Source: Verticillium longisporum
Taxonomy: Eukaryota > Ascomycota > Sordariomycetes > Glomerellales > Plectosphaerellaceae
DNA length: 64,000 nucleotides
Direction of reading: 5' to 3'
NCBI GenBank assembly: GCA_019188255.1
Contig: JAETXT010000001.1
Span: forward strand, 8,246,001 to 8,310,000
Shown here: piece by piece, positions 10,213 through 22,552 of the stretch
Numbering within the stretch: position 1 is the first letter of the stretch
How the letters are laid out: each line of letters starts with the position of its first letter
The notes under the pieces: generated by a model
What the model was told of the DNA's origin: nothing
Databases searched by the model: none
The model's input: only the letters and a program-made list of their open reading frames with translations
Program-made: the position numbers and the translations under genes

Positions 10213-10808
10213 ATGCATGCACCGACCTACAATGACCTGCTTTCCGTCGACAGTATGCCAAGGCGCTGTGTCTGGGGTGTCGTTGACAAGGACGGCAAGA
10301 AAGACCTGTTTGGGACACTGAATCATCTTACGGCAGCCACAATCAAAGCCGCTGCCGCCGAGGTCCCAGATGGCGTGTTTCTGCTGAGGATTAGCACCAC
10401 AGATGCCTTCGTCAACCCCACACCTGAGGATATGGCCAAGCTGGCGCAGATAAAGTTCTCGGGTGCGCACGGCATCGAGGCGACGACAAGGTGGTCCTGG
10501 GACAAGCGGTTCGTCGCCGTTGCGACAGATTCCCCATCGCGTTTGAGGCCGTGCCGCCAGTGGGACGGGATGGCTCTGTTGGCTCATTTGACGAAGTCGG
10601 TCAGTAACCATCCCAAGCCTGGTGTCGGACATGATCGCTCACAGCAGCAGTGCTTCGTGAGTACTGTCTCGGTCTTTTTGGTATGCCGATTGGTGAGCTG
10701 TGAAATTTGGCCATGCTGACGGCGTACTGTTGCGAAAAGGGTCGTGACAGTTTTTAGGTCCCATGCCTAACAGGGTCGCCACCAAATGCGTTGGCGATTT
10801 TGCAATGA
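10213..10808 (+). pseudogene. Cyclase-family (kynurenine-formamidase-like) gene relic
   Basis: Starts at ATG 10213 with the family's N-terminal pattern (YNDLLSVDSMP, WGVVDKDGKKDLFGTLN, TIKAAAAEV). It jumps abruptly to a late region (PTPEDMAKLAQ, FSGAHGIEATTRW). The central part with the metal-binding His/Asp motifs (HxGTHxD type) is absent. Near 10535 the frame shifts before AFEAVPPVG. A possible intron follows (GTCAGT.. at about 10600), then REYCLGLFGMPIGE, a stop at about 10710, and finally the family's C-terminal GSPPNALAI tail ending at 10808. An internal deletion plus several frame breaks make this a decayed copy. The parent family hydrolyses amides or esters in a metal-dependent way. 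Confidence 0.7.
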
Positions 10809-11109
10809 CGGTGCTCAGAGTCCGAGCTGGGTGCCAAAGGGGCTATTGAGAAACGAAGAATGGATAACATGCTAACAGAGAGGGATATAGACCAAGTTCG
10901 TTACAAAATAGGTGACTCGCCCAAAGCCTTCCTGTGACGTGTCAGAGGATTCATATCCCAAGTCCTGAAAGCCACCAGTGGCATGAAAACTCCCATCATT
11001 ACACCTGGAAAGACCCATAGGCAGTCCAAGGCCCAGTCTAACAAGATGATTTTTCATATCCAACACATCATTATGTGCCTGTTGCACGTTCGTCGTGGGG
11101 CCCTTCCTC
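10809..11109. other. Short intergenic gap
   Basis: About 300 bp between the cyclase relic and the convergent 3' end of the glycosyltransferase gene. Nothing recognised. Confidence 0.45.
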
Positions 11110-12669
11110 TCAGCCAGTCCAGCTCTCCTGCATGATTTGGTCCTCTGTCAAGTAGAAAGTCTCCTTCTCACTCAACATCTGGTCGTGAAATATTTGGAGG
11201 AAACGGCCAGGGATCATGCTGCCAATTGCGACCTTGAGGTGGGTGTTCTTGCCTGTCCACAAGTGCTTGATGAAGGTGCCCTTGCACTCAGACCTGTCTT
11301 CGGGGAACCCATTGGCCTCGGCGCACGGGAGCTCCTTCACACTCTCGTTGTACGCATAGCGGATGTAGTTACCGAATCCGCCCTGGTCAGAGGGGTGGCC
11401 GCCGGCCTTGTCGCGGTAGTCGGTGCAGTTCGGGAATTTGCCGCCCACGTCAGCACATTCGGACCAGTCCTTCATTATGTCGTAGGTGACGGGGATGTTT
11501 TGCGTGATGATGAAGCCCGTGTTGGCATATAGCTTGCCCTTCTCGTCACGATTGTGCTTCGCTTTCGGGTCAGTCGCCAGGGTCAGAGCGTCGTCTCGTT
11601 CCTGATGTCCCAGTAGTTGAGCAGCCCTGCAAACGGCAGGTCCAGGTGGTTGTAGATGGCGACCGAGTCGACAAACACAGAGGTCTTGTACTTGGACGTG
11701 ACTCTTCCGATGATGGTGGGTTTCTTCCACGAGTCGCGACGATCAGGGAAAGTGCCCGTCTGGATGTAGTAGTACCTATATCCATGGATCTTGGCTGTGA
11801 TGGGGTCAGTATTGGTGTTGGGTCAATGGAGGGTGAGGCGAGGACGGGGTGAGTATGAGAGCGACATGAGGATGGCAAGAGGATGGCATGAGGATGACAT
11901 GAGAACGGCATGACAACGGCATGAGAACGGCATGGGCATGAGAACGGCATGAGGGCAGCCCGAGGACAAACAACGGAGGAGAGCATCAGATGAAAAGAGA
12001 CCAGAGCATACCATAGAGCCAGTGCTGGAGAATGCCGAGAGACGGTCCGTGAATGGCGGTCGTGTTATCCCAGCTGAGGGTCTGGTTGCCAAAGATCTCG
12101 CCCGTCTTGTTGAGAGGGCGACTGTCCATGTCGAGGATGACGAGGTCCTTGCCGAGGGGCTCCGGCCAGCCAATGTGCTTGGGGAGCTTCCATTCAAAGG
12201 CGCCCGACGGCCGGTAGACGGGATCGGTGGGCTTGATGGACGGCTTGACAATGTGTTCCAGGTAGAAGGCCTGGAGCTTGACGATGTCACTGGCGGTGAG
12301 CCCGTCGGCGCCAGCCTGCTCCCCTGGCCTGGGCTTGGAGAGCGCGTAGGGGTTGATGGTGTTCTGCCCAGGGCTTATTGTTGCGGGTGGGGTTAGTGAC
12401 AAGATCAGGAATGTAGGGATGAGATGAGATGCGATGAGATGCGATGACGGAGGCTCCCTTGATACGACCCGGGAGAGTGCAGTGCAGCAAGTGCAGTGCA
12501 GGGAGGGAACCGACTCGCGACGCGCGCTGGCTGGCGGTGGGCGGACTCACAAGGCGGGGAACTCGAAGCTTTGGTAGTGGGCTAAGCCAAGCACGAAAAG
12601 GATGAAGACCAAGGCGCCGATGGAGGCGACGACCGTGCGACCATGATGCAGGCCCAAGACCTGGTGCAT
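11110..12669 (-). CDS. Type II membrane glycosyltransferase (GT-A-like), one frameshift
   Basis: Exons: 12669-12551, 12373-12012 and 11794-11110. Introns are 177 bp (GTGAGT..AAG) and 217 bp (GTATGC..CAG). With one base restored near 11590 the sum is 389 codons (388 aa). A short cytosolic N-terminus and one membrane anchor (VASIGALVFILFVLGLA) are followed by a lumenal domain: HGYRYYYIQTGTFPDR, a VFVDSVAIYNHLDLPF segment in the usual DxD position, LNYWDIRN, NTGFIITQN, DQGGFGNYIRY, ELPCAEANG and KHLWTGKN. This layout fits a Golgi nucleotide-sugar transferase of a fungal GMA12/MNN10-like family; the assignment is by pattern only. Oddities: the frame breaks after WDIRNETTL, and the usual second acid of the DxD motif reads Val. 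Confidence 0.72.
11855..11958. repeat. Imperfect minisatellite inside glycosyltransferase intron 2
   Basis: About 100 bp built from variants of an 11-12 bp unit (ATGAGAACGGC, ATGAGGATGGC, ATGACAACGGC) lying wholly within the 11795-12011 intron. It explains why this intron is longer than most in the window. Confidence 0.75.
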
Positions 12670-13985
12670 GGTGCTGTGCCGTGGTGTGGTGTGGTGTGGT
12701 AGTACGAGGAATCGATGTAGGGAGGATGGATGACGGATTGACGGACGACGAGCGCAGTGACAAGGCAAGGACAGACCGAGGCGCAAAAGGAGAAAAGGAG
12801 TGTAAGAAAGGAAACAGCCAGACGTAAGGAGTGTGACGCTGCTGGGCGAGATGGATGATGGGGTGAAGAATGGGACAAAGTGGTCGTTGGGAATGCCTAC
12901 AGTATGGGTTGGATTGAGTTGGGTGGTAGAGGGATAATCTAATTTCGACCTCTGCTCTGGAGCACTGCTCGTCACCTGTGCACAAAAGGGATGGAGAGAA
13001 CGCACAGGACAGAGAAGGGGACGACGCGGCGGCGCGTGGTGTGGCAAGCGCGACCGAGAACCAGGTGCCTTACCAGGAAGAGGAAGGAGCCATGCAGATT
13101 CTGTACCAGGCCAAGCCAAGCAAGTGGCAAGTGCAGGTGCCAGGTGGTCATGCCCATGCCCGAAGGGCTTCACAGGAAGGAAGCATCTACTGGTGGAGAG
13201 GCAGAGAAAGACCTAGGAAATTGGGGTCAATCTACGCCACCAAGGCCACCATCCATCTCATTGGAGGACTTGCTGTCCTGGATAGGGGCATGTGGGGTGA
13301 GTGCGCTTCTGGGACAGATGCGGCAGTAGCGACGGTGGAAATCACGTGCATCATTGCAGCCAAACGAAATCACCAATTTACCCAATGGGCCCTTTGCTGA
13401 TTGTCATGCCTTGTGGCGCTGATACCATCGTGGCGCATGTCAATCTCTCTCTAGCCTCCGGCGTCATACAGTACATGTATCGGCGGAACGTCAGGGGAGG
13501 GAATGACGATGCCTCTCTCCTATAGATTGGTAACAACAGGCTCATTTAAAGGCTATCAAGGACTCTGTCTTCGCTCGCCGTGCAGAGAAGCGGCTACCGC
13601 TCCGCAAGAGCAAGAGCGGTTAAACAGGCCACAGCTCACAGCCATCCAAATATGACAACCAGCAACGAGCACAAAGACGAGGTTCATCAGGTAAGACTCG
13701 TGAATTGGCGTCCCAATCATTCATGTCCAACTATGTACAATGCAATTCCTCGCCCCCAAGGAGAAATAACACGACAACATTCCAAAACCTCTTGGGATCA
13801 GAAAAGGAAAAGAAAAGAGGGCAGAGGCAGAAAGAAAAAACGGGGGAAACCTATGATACCGAATGTATTTTGTTGGAAACGAGTGCCACAGTCCATGTGT
13901 TCTCCAGTTGAGAACCAGCCTCTGTGTCCAATGCACCATCCTCTCTCTCCACACCAAACCGTACCTTACGAGCGGCTCAACCGAC
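12670..13985. other. Intergenic region, glycosyltransferase promoter side
   Basis: About 1.3 kb upstream of the glycosyltransferase, reaching the 3' end of the GH7 gene. It includes a GGTGTGGTGTGGTGT short repeat just 5' of the glycosyltransferase start (about 12680-12700) and a purine-rich run around 13800-13850. No gene recognised. Confidence 0.45.
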
Positions 13986-15619
13986 TTACGCAGGAATGTC
14001 GTAGGTCGAGCCGATGGGGCCGTAGCGAATGTCGGACCAGACGACGTGCGCGCTCGGGTTCTGCGCAATGACGGCCGAGGGGACACCAGAGTCCGTGGGG
14101 CACGCGCCGCGGGCCGCGCCGGGCTTGGTGGGGTCCTCAGGCGGGTAGATCGAGTCGAGCCAAAGCATATTGGCGTAGTGCTACGACATCATGTCAGTCA
14201 ATTTGTGCTGGAGACGACGTGGTTTTTTTTTTTTTTCTTTTTGTCCCGTTCTATCGAGCTCCCAAGGGTGTACTCACATCGGCCCAAATGGACAGAACGA
14301 CAACCATGGGCAGGGCGAGGGCGCTGTTGAGGGCGCCGAAGCCGCCAATCTCGGCCTGCCTGTCACGCTCGTCCCACGCAATGTTGTAGGCTGTGCAGTA
14401 CTCCGGGTTGACCGTGTTGCTGTCGCTGGGGACGCCCTCCGAATTGGGCACCGGGACCTCAATGAGCTCATCGTTCTGGATGAAAGTCGTCGACAGCTCG
14501 TTGGGAGAGAACCGAGTCACAACGGTGCAGTGGTCTGGAGAGTCGCCTGGTCAAGCAAGGGGGGACTAATTGGGCGGCACATACGTGAACGGCTCGTTGG
14601 TGTTGACGACCTTGTTCTTGCCGTAGAACTCGGGGTTGCCGAGACGGTAAGGGTTGTAGTCGCAGCCATTGGCATCACACTTGCCAGCAAAGCGATCCTG
14701 CGAGTACGTGCCGCCGCACTCAATGGCACCATCGCCACAGACGTGGTAGTTGTTGTCCTCGCAACCGTGGGGCGTCAAGGCGTACGACCAGGCGTTTGAC
14801 TCCCTGAGACTGGTCAACCATCTGACACGGCATGCACATGAAGACATGGTCACTTACCAGACATCAATCTCAGCGCAGCAAGCACCGAGATTGCCAACAC
14901 CAGAGGCGGGATCGGTCGCAGAAGGGGTCCAGCCCTCAATGTTTCCCTACGGCAAGCGTATTAGCCGCTGAGGTGAAGAGTATAGCATGAAGACGATGCT
15001 TGATGTCACTCACCTTGCCGTTGACAAACTTCAGGTCCCGGGCGCACTGGGAGTCGCAGTAACCGACACCGTACTTGGCGCCTGCAGCGTTGTTCGGCTC
15101 GTCGCTCTTGCCGCCATCAGGCTTCATGGGCACAAAGTAGAGCGCGCTGTTGATTCCACACTCGACCGTCGACAGGTCAACCGTGAACGAGAACTCGTTG
15201 TTCAGCAGCGTGAACATTTGGTACGTCTCATCATCCTGCAGTAGGTAGGTCCTAGACCCGACATTTGTGCCGTACTGGTGCTCGGTCACAAAGTTGAGGC
15301 GCAGGGCGTTGCCGCTCGTTGTAATGCCATATGTCGTCGCATAGTTCTCACCCTCAACCGCGCAGTTCTTCGCGCAGTCGTCGGCTCCAGTGCAGAGACC
15401 GGTCCAGTCGTTGCCGTCGTAGCAGTTCTCGTAGCCGCCAACTGCGTGGACCCAACGCCAGTTGGCGTCAACGACGACGGAGCCCTGGACATCGCTGCAT
15501 GTACCGGATGAGCAGTCCTTCCAGGTGAGGGGAGGATGTGTCTCAGGGGTCTCCGTGCCGACCTGCTGCGCCATGGCTGTGGCCAGCAGGGAAAGACTTG
15601 TGACAATGACTTGCTTCAT
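13986..15619 (-). CDS. GH7 cellobiohydrolase, damaged third acceptor site
   Basis: Secreted cellulase of glycoside hydrolase family 7 without a CBM. The signal peptide is [17 protein letters not shown]. Exons: 15619-15014, 14946-14858, 14803-14585, 14524-14278, 14180-13986, giving 452 codons. Family landmarks are [40 protein letters not shown], the catalytic motif EIDVWES (nucleophile Glu, Asp, acid/base Glu), [11 protein letters not shown], and the C-terminal [10 protein letters not shown] and GPIGSTY. Introns are 67, 54, 60 and 97 bp; the last holds a 16-T run. The third intron must end at 14525 to keep frame, but that position reads CTGCAC instead of CTGCAG. Upstream AGs would add 10 or 22 nt and shift the frame. 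Retaining-type cellulose hydrolysis from chain ends is the family role. Confidence 0.85.
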
Positions 15620-18574
15620 GGTGAAAATTGGTTCTCGGGCTGGGATGGGAAGGGATTGGAGAAGGGTGCTGTTGGACTGGTTGGGGAGTGAAGAAAAGCT
15701 ATCTCAAACCGGGCATTCGCTTTCTTTTATCACTCTCGTCGGCTATTTCAGCATGATTGTCTCCATCATAATACGGACAGAAGTCGTCCGAAGTTGTGGA
15801 AAGACTGTCCGGTACGCCGTCAAAGATCGACAGCAAATAACCATGGTATTCTGAGAAGTAGAGGATGATATCGATGTTGTGGAGCAACTGAGACAGATCG
15901 ACTGGTCGCCTGCCTCTTGTCGAATATCCAGGGGCACGTCTTCCAGTCTTCCTACGTGTATGTGTGGTGCGATTTGCGTACCCGCAGAACAAAGTCATGC
16001 GTACCATGTTGCGGCTCCTTTCTCCGAAGGCCGCCGCTAACATCATGATCTCCTCCGAAGACACGGGACAGAAGTAGCAAAGAGCAGCATCGGCCGGATT
16101 GTGAATAGCAAATGGCATGTTGAACTACAGGCGGAACACAATGCTTCATCTGACATATCCCTGCCAACCCTGCGTTGTCCAGACGAAGGAGGTGCGGCTG
16201 GTGAGACTGGGCCGCGGCTTGAGCTACAGAGTGCCAGGCAATCACCATGGGCAAACCCGGCTGCTTGAGGGGTTGAGCGGCTCAGGGGGGCTAGGGGCTC
16301 GCTCAACCGGACGAATGCCACGCGGCTCTGCAGGATTGAGTCAGAGAACAGGTTTAAGCTTCATTGTTTCTGTTTTGACATGTTTCCGATATGTCATCAA
16401 GCATCAATGGATTCATCGGCAAATCGTCTTGGTACGTTCAAGTTGGTGCTTCAGAATACATTGGCAAAAGCTTCGCGAGCCTAGGTCTCTTGGTCAAGGT
16501 ACGATCGCAACGCCCAGATATCCTAGATCTTGACCCAGAACATCAACGCCTCGACTTCCTTTCAATACGCTGCAATAGTCCCTGAAGAAGATCCATGGCT
16601 GAGTTTGTCGATCTTCGTTCAAAAGGGACGCCGGACCTTCCGTTGGGCGGTCCACGTCCGATGCAGCTTTTATCATGACGATCTTTGTCCTGGTGCACTC
16701 TAACCTCCCAGTAAACGCGCAGGTCAAATGCCAAGATGGAAAAATGCCGTCGATCGACAGCTCGGCCGACAGAGTTGGCTGTCGGGGGTCGGCCCCGCGG
16801 TGTTTTGACATGATTTGGAGCTAATCTAGAGGAGATCGGCAGTCATGCTCTCAGCCCCTGGCATCTGCGACTCATCATCTGCCCAGCACATCCGGGCATT
16901 CGATGTGTGCCATCATTCGTCCGGGTGAAAGCAGCGAGGGCGCCCCCCCGATGTATGCCGGTAGGGCATCTGGGGCAATGCGGGGTGCTCCCGATGACAG
17001 TGCGGAGAAAGTTTCAGAGGAAGCAGAACGGTAGTGATCAAGTATGAGATAGATACGTTCGATAAAATGATGACAGCGGAGATTGCTCAGGGAATGGATA
17101 GGGGGCTGTTGGGGGCCGTTAGTGCGGAAGTGCTGCTTCCGTTCAGTATTTCCGGCGGTGACCTTGGGTTTGTCTTGAGGCTTAGTCAACTGGACAGCAC
17201 TTAGCTTCCAACATGCTAACATGCTCATGTTCTTACACCGTACAACCATCGCCTGATTATTCTGGGTCGGTTGCGAACCAAGCGGTAGCGCAAGCAAGTC
17301 GATTCGACATCAGATCAGATGTATGACAATAAGTAAACCTTGTTCGACCTGCGGCCAAACAAGCCGACGGCTACCGGGCCGGATTTCTCAGCCGGTGGAT
17401 GCTGCTACACGAATAGGATTTCATTAAAGGAAGAACTTAATCAGCTGTGCGATAATCCAAGGAGTCTGTTGCGCAAAATTCCGCGTATCAAGTGGACAGG
17501 TGCGTTGTAGTACCTAGCACTGGACCAAACTCTGAAGCCTCTATCGTCTGTTATGTACCGAGATATTTACAGCCTTAATTATTCCTGGGTTCGCTCTGTG
17601 ATGTCCTACAAAGTCCGATGTATGAACCCCATACAAATGCATGACTTCGGTGACTGGTGTTGGCTCGACACGGCTTCCATATCTTCAGTCCGACGAATAC
17701 GACGGACCGATAATATGTCGCGAATCTGGTCGGAATGAGTCTTTAGGAGCTGTCAGAACATGGGTTGAGAGGAGTGAAGGGGTCTTCCACACTAGGCCAG
17801 CAAGCAATAGGCAATAGGTATGAGGTAAGAACTCATTCTAATCACTGGCCCTCCACAGCAAGGAGGTGCCTTCGCAACCCTTCTATACGCGTTCTCATAG
17901 TCCCTAGCCCCCAACAACCAACCGTTCCATGGTTTCGCAGGGGCCTCCTGATAGGAGCAGTAGAACGTTCATGCGCATTGGCAAAATACCAATACCACTT
18001 CCTAATCTATTTCCACCCCCTGACCCTCTCTCTCTCCTTGAGCACTTTTGCTATGGTTGCGATTATTCCAGGTAATGGCCGACCGCGTATTTCCACTTCC
18101 TACTATGTTCCTCGAAATTAGCGATCCCGTTGAAATTGAACAGCATGTTTGTTATTCTGTACCGGCATCTCTTCACGGAGCGCTTAGCAACCTATGACAT
18201 ATCTGCGCCGGCATCGTTTACTGACTCTAAGGATCAGCAGTCACGTCGTGTACACAACTGTCGGAACTCTGCCTAATGAGTAGTGGGCTCTTAATGAGTA
18301 GTAAGATATATGGAGAACAAACATGCTATCCTATCCTTGGAAGACGACAAGTAACCCCCAAGCGCCGTGCACATGGCTAGCCCTGACTGTAGATACAATG
18401 ACTGGGTTGAACGCATGTAAGTGCATTCCAGGACCCAGAGAAATCGGCTCAGTGAAGACGTCCGCCAATGAATATTAATGGACCCTATATTTAATGAAGT
18501 ACCTCAATGATATGAAAGAATCGGAGGTTGATTGCGTTGTGATGGGTGGATGTCCAGCTCAACGATTGACCACC
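15620..18574. other. Long intergenic region, no gene recognised
   Basis: Nearly 3 kb. The first 150 bp left of 15740 is the likely GH7 promoter and contains an ATAAAAG TATA-like element around 15724-15731 in the minus orientation. The remainder holds scattered short open frames, TA-rich patches (18130-18500) and no recognisable domain or RNA gene. Confidence 0.5.
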
Positions 18575-20069
18575 TTACGATGGACGTGATCTGTGCCCAT
18601 TCGAGCCCTCGTCGCTTGTCGGGCTCCGCTCCTCTGGCTCTTGCTCTTGTCTCGACTTGATCGTGACCTGTTGTGTGACTAGGGTAGTTGCCTGAATGCA
18701 TCCCTTGCCCGCCGTTGACTTCTCGCCTTCCTTAGACGAACGATTTAGCGCTGACCAGTAGGAGGAGTTTTGATGGCTCTTCACCCCACCGCTGACAGTG
18801 ACTTTGTAATTACCGGCCACGGATACCCTTCCAGCGTCCTGCGTGACCAGCTCGATCCTATCCTGGTCTTGGAGAGACCAAGTGCTGTCTGACACAGGGA
18901 CAGTGACCGATGTGACTCTTGTCTTATTCGGGATCGTGTTCGTGCTGCCGTCTGGAGCATGAATGTATGCCCCGCCCTGGGATCGACCTTGGTTTCCTCT
19001 TATGGAGGAGCCCATCAAACTGGGCATGATCTTGGCGAAGACTGGTCTTAGCGTCGGCAAACAAGCCGCGAGGATGGCAGTTGTGATTTCGAGATATGAC
19101 CAGGTTGCCGCATCCACATTGTCCCAGTTAGGATCATCTGTCGAAGCCGCGATCTTGAGAGTGCGGATGCGAATAATGGAGATGATGCAGGTGCTGTCAC
19201 AATCGCACGTCAGCACCGGTTCGACGAGGAAGATATCTGTCAAGATGCAGAGACACTTACAAGAACCCAAGGCCAAAGACCGCAAAGAGCATCACTTTTT
19301 GTTTCTTGGGCAATTGGAGGGACCGAACCACCGGCAACGGCAGGCCGAAAATGGCGAAATCGGAGGCCAAGTTGAAGGCGGCCATGACATACCAAAGAGT
19401 CAACGAGTCCAGACATCTACCCGGCAAAGTGTGGTCCCAGAACTTGGCGACAGGGACGCAGACGAGTGTCATGAGGAAGAAGATTGTGATTGACCAAGCA
19501 ACGATGAACGCGACAGCGTAGAAGGTAATGCGTTGCATCATCCGGAGAGAAAAGATTCGCCGGTATTGGAGGAGAATAGAAATTTTGACGAAACACATGG
19601 ACATGTTGTACACTATAATGGAGCTGTAAAAGGCCTATTGCTGTGACTTAGCATAATGATGACGAGCGGTTGGATGGAAGTCATGCCCCGATTCTTGCCA
19701 TACCTTCATGTATGGGAAAAGGTGTGCTTCAGGCTGAACCCAAGTGTGTGATCCGAGACCAAATTTGCTCTCTGCGAAGCCCGATTAGCCTTGCTTGCAT
19801 CTCTTGGGAGCAGGCGGCGTCTTACCAAGGCCAATAGTCACGGCGGCGGCGATGGCCAGGATCTGGGCAGCCACCATAACTCCATCATCCCAGCCAAAGG
19901 TGTGAAGAAGGACCAGTCGCGTATAAGACCGAAGCGTGACAGCGATGGTCGACAACGCACAGCAAACCGACAAGATCGTGCAAATCTCTGTGAAACGAGA
20001 CTCGTCATCCACGGAGCGGTTACTCATCTTCTCAACGCCTCCAGCTCCGTCTTCGGAGCGTGTGTACAT
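18575..20069 (-). CDS. Pth11-like fungal rhodopsin-fold seven-TM receptor
   Basis: Four exons: 20069-19826, 19771-19704, 19634-19261, 19193-18575. Introns are 54, 69 and 67 bp, and the total of 1305 nt (434 aa) is in frame throughout. The protein has the fungal rhodopsin/Pth11-like layout: the segment from FTEICTILSVC onward, FGWDDGVMVAAQILAI, GLGSHTW, YNMSMCFVKISILLQYRRIF, the WSITIFFL..LVCVPVAKFWD region, LTLWYVMAAFNLASDFAIF, LPLPVVRSLQLPKKQK and WDNVDAATWSYLEITTAILAA, followed by a Ser/Thr-rich cytoplasmic tail of about 150 residues. Such proteins are proposed plasma-membrane receptors for surface or nutrient cues. The long hydrophilic tail could bind signalling partners. Ligand unknown. 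Another seven-TM gene starts 2.5 kb away on the opposite strand. Confidence 0.88.
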
Positions 20070-22552
20070 CGGGGCTGGCGGACAGGAACTGATACTGGGC
20101 AGTCGGGATCTTGACTCTCATAATCAAGTTATGAAGGCGTCCGAGCCCCAAAAGCTGGTTCGACAACTAGTCTCGCAAGACAGTTTGACAAGGCAGGTCA
20201 TGGTATATATCTCCGGCCCCCCCCCCCCTTGTCCCTTTTCCATCAAACACCACGATCCACCCCCGGTAAGCCACTCCAGACCCGCATGTCTCATGGTATG
20301 AAGCTGGCTGTCCTCGAATTCATCGACTAAGGCGACACCATCAAGCTGGTAGATGAGGATGCACGGAGATCCAGTGTCATAGGAATCAACGACGTGAGTC
20401 TGTTCGCACTGGAAGACCCTGGTCCCCAGTCTGCCTGACGCCCCTGAATTGGGGTGGTAACAACGGGCGCCGATAGTACCCCGACGGCGTTTGGTCTACT
20501 GCAGGTCATACCAACTGAAGCCCAGCGGTTCATCGCCCCCAATCTGCTAAATCCTGTGAGTGGATACAGCTTTAGGCGACATTTGTTTTAGTGTGGTCAG
20601 CTTCGTCTAGACCCCTGCTTCGATTGATGACCCGACCTGCTGAGGCATTGTACGTATCGTGTGTGTGGTGCCTAAAGCTTCCCGGTAGTGAGCTTCCATT
20701 TTATTCTGAAGATTCACCCATGTGCCCATTCCCACTGTACAATGGGCCTGACTATTATGAGCAGCCGGATTATTGTTGAAAGTAGAGCCAGCACGACACG
20801 CGGGCCGGGTTCATAGGTAGAATCTATTGCGGCCTATTAACCACCAGGATACCAGGTTGCCCAAAGATATGGATATGCTTGCGAACATGTCATGTCATGT
20901 TATCAACAGGCTACTGTAGTTGTCAGGTGGAAGCTCATTCACTCCATGGAAAAGTGAGTTTGTGGAGGTCCAGGAGCACAAGTGTCAAATGGGTAGGCAG
21001 GGGAACGGACCGATTTTCGATGTGACGTGAAGATCTTACAGTAGCACTTGCTGGCCATTCATGAGGGATCGCCCGGATTGTGGATCAATCATGTCCACGG
21101 CAGACAATTGATGGACACTTCCGGTATTGTGAATTATGGGCGATCTGTGCTCTTTCACCGCCGGAAGAAGAGACACATGATGGGCCATCTTGAGCTCACC
21201 GATGATCGTCAACAGAGAATTTCCCGCTCGTAAATTAGCTTCATCAAGACGAAAAGTTGTAGATGGCAGGCGACCAAGCGACGGTGCGTTCCGCACGCGC
21301 GACAATGGAAGTCAGAGCAACCATGGAACGTTTGCGTCAACAATCTCGGTCAATGGTCGGTCTAGGCCCAGAGGCGTATCTTTCGGGTAAAGGGTATCTC
21401 CAGAGAAAACATGGAGTGTGGTCGCACCACGCTGAGTTGGCTGCTCCGTGGCTCTGTTCATTACGCCCCCCTCATACGACCAGCTGTGGCAACCTCGGCA
21501 CGAGCGACGAGCGTGAAATTGACTCATGGGACAAGCCAAGTGACCCAAATGCGTTTTGCCGTCTGGGAAGAAGAGCTTGAGGCAGCTGTGAAGCCCCTCG
21601 CTTGTATCTGTACAGCAGATGGTATCGCGAACGGAGATACAACTGAGGAGTCCATGGCAGGAGCCCTAGGAGCCCCGAGCCGTGGGACCCGAGGGATCAT
21701 GGCCATGAGTGATGAATACCAGCCTGGCTTGATCCAATGTCCCTTTCGTCTGGCTCAATGGGTTGACGGCTCCGTGGTGGACTGTGCCGCTACGGTACCG
21801 CAGCAGGCTGGCGCAAGTGGAGCAGGGGTGGCAGTCCATGTACATGTACACCATGACCGCTCTAGGAGATAAGATGCAAGGGCCTTTCCCCAGGGGATAA
21901 TTAGAGGGACGAGCGCTGAAAGCCCTCTTGTCTTTCTCGCATAAGCCGACGGACATTACTACGCAAAACATCAAGTGTGCCGTGGGCCTCGTTCGCTCTC
22001 GTGGTGTTCGACTGCATGTCCGGCAGTCGAAGCTGTTTGTGGGCATCCTGTGCCGTCCGTCCGTCTTGTCAGCTTCGGTAGGGCCGACCTTCGTCTGTAG
22101 GGCTCACGGAGTCTCCGGAATACGTGAGCTCGAGCCCCGAACTTTAAAATTGTGGCGTGATAGATGTCGTCAGTCGAGGATCTATGGCTAGCGACGAACA
22201 GGATGCCGTGCCGGTCGGCACCACGAACGCCACAGTGACAGCTGAAGAGCCGGCGACAACGAACAACTTCTGCCTGTGCCAGTCCCTGTGTAGCGCAGAG
22301 GCCTGCTGACCCGTTTTGGTCCAGACTCTGAAAGCCAGACCAGACCATCAACGATTCTGGTGACTTGTGTGATCCAGGCTATGTAGGAGCCTTCCACCCC
22401 CCAGTCGACCCCGACATGACTTTTCAATCTTGCCAGTGTGGCCTTCGACAAAGAAGCATTGTCCGCGAATCTCACACCATCCAAAGATACCCTTCACTTC
22501 TCATCTGCATCCGGCCTCTACACCGGATGTACGGCTTGGCGATATCGAAGGC
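20070..22552. other. Divergent intergenic region between two seven-TM genes
   Basis: About 2.5 kb containing the promoters of the Pth11-like gene and the DUF7703-like gene. A C-run lies at about 20217-20229. No protein or RNA gene recognised. Confidence 0.5.

Noticed and set aside
14525..14584. Alternative acceptor at the CAG sites upstream of 14525 in GH7
   Set aside because: Both add a number of bases that is not a multiple of three and break the conserved VVTRF continuation.
2868..15619. Secondary-metabolite biosynthetic cluster
   Set aside because: BVMO and SDR occur in such clusters, but no polyketide synthase, NRPS, terpene cyclase or pathway regulator is present.
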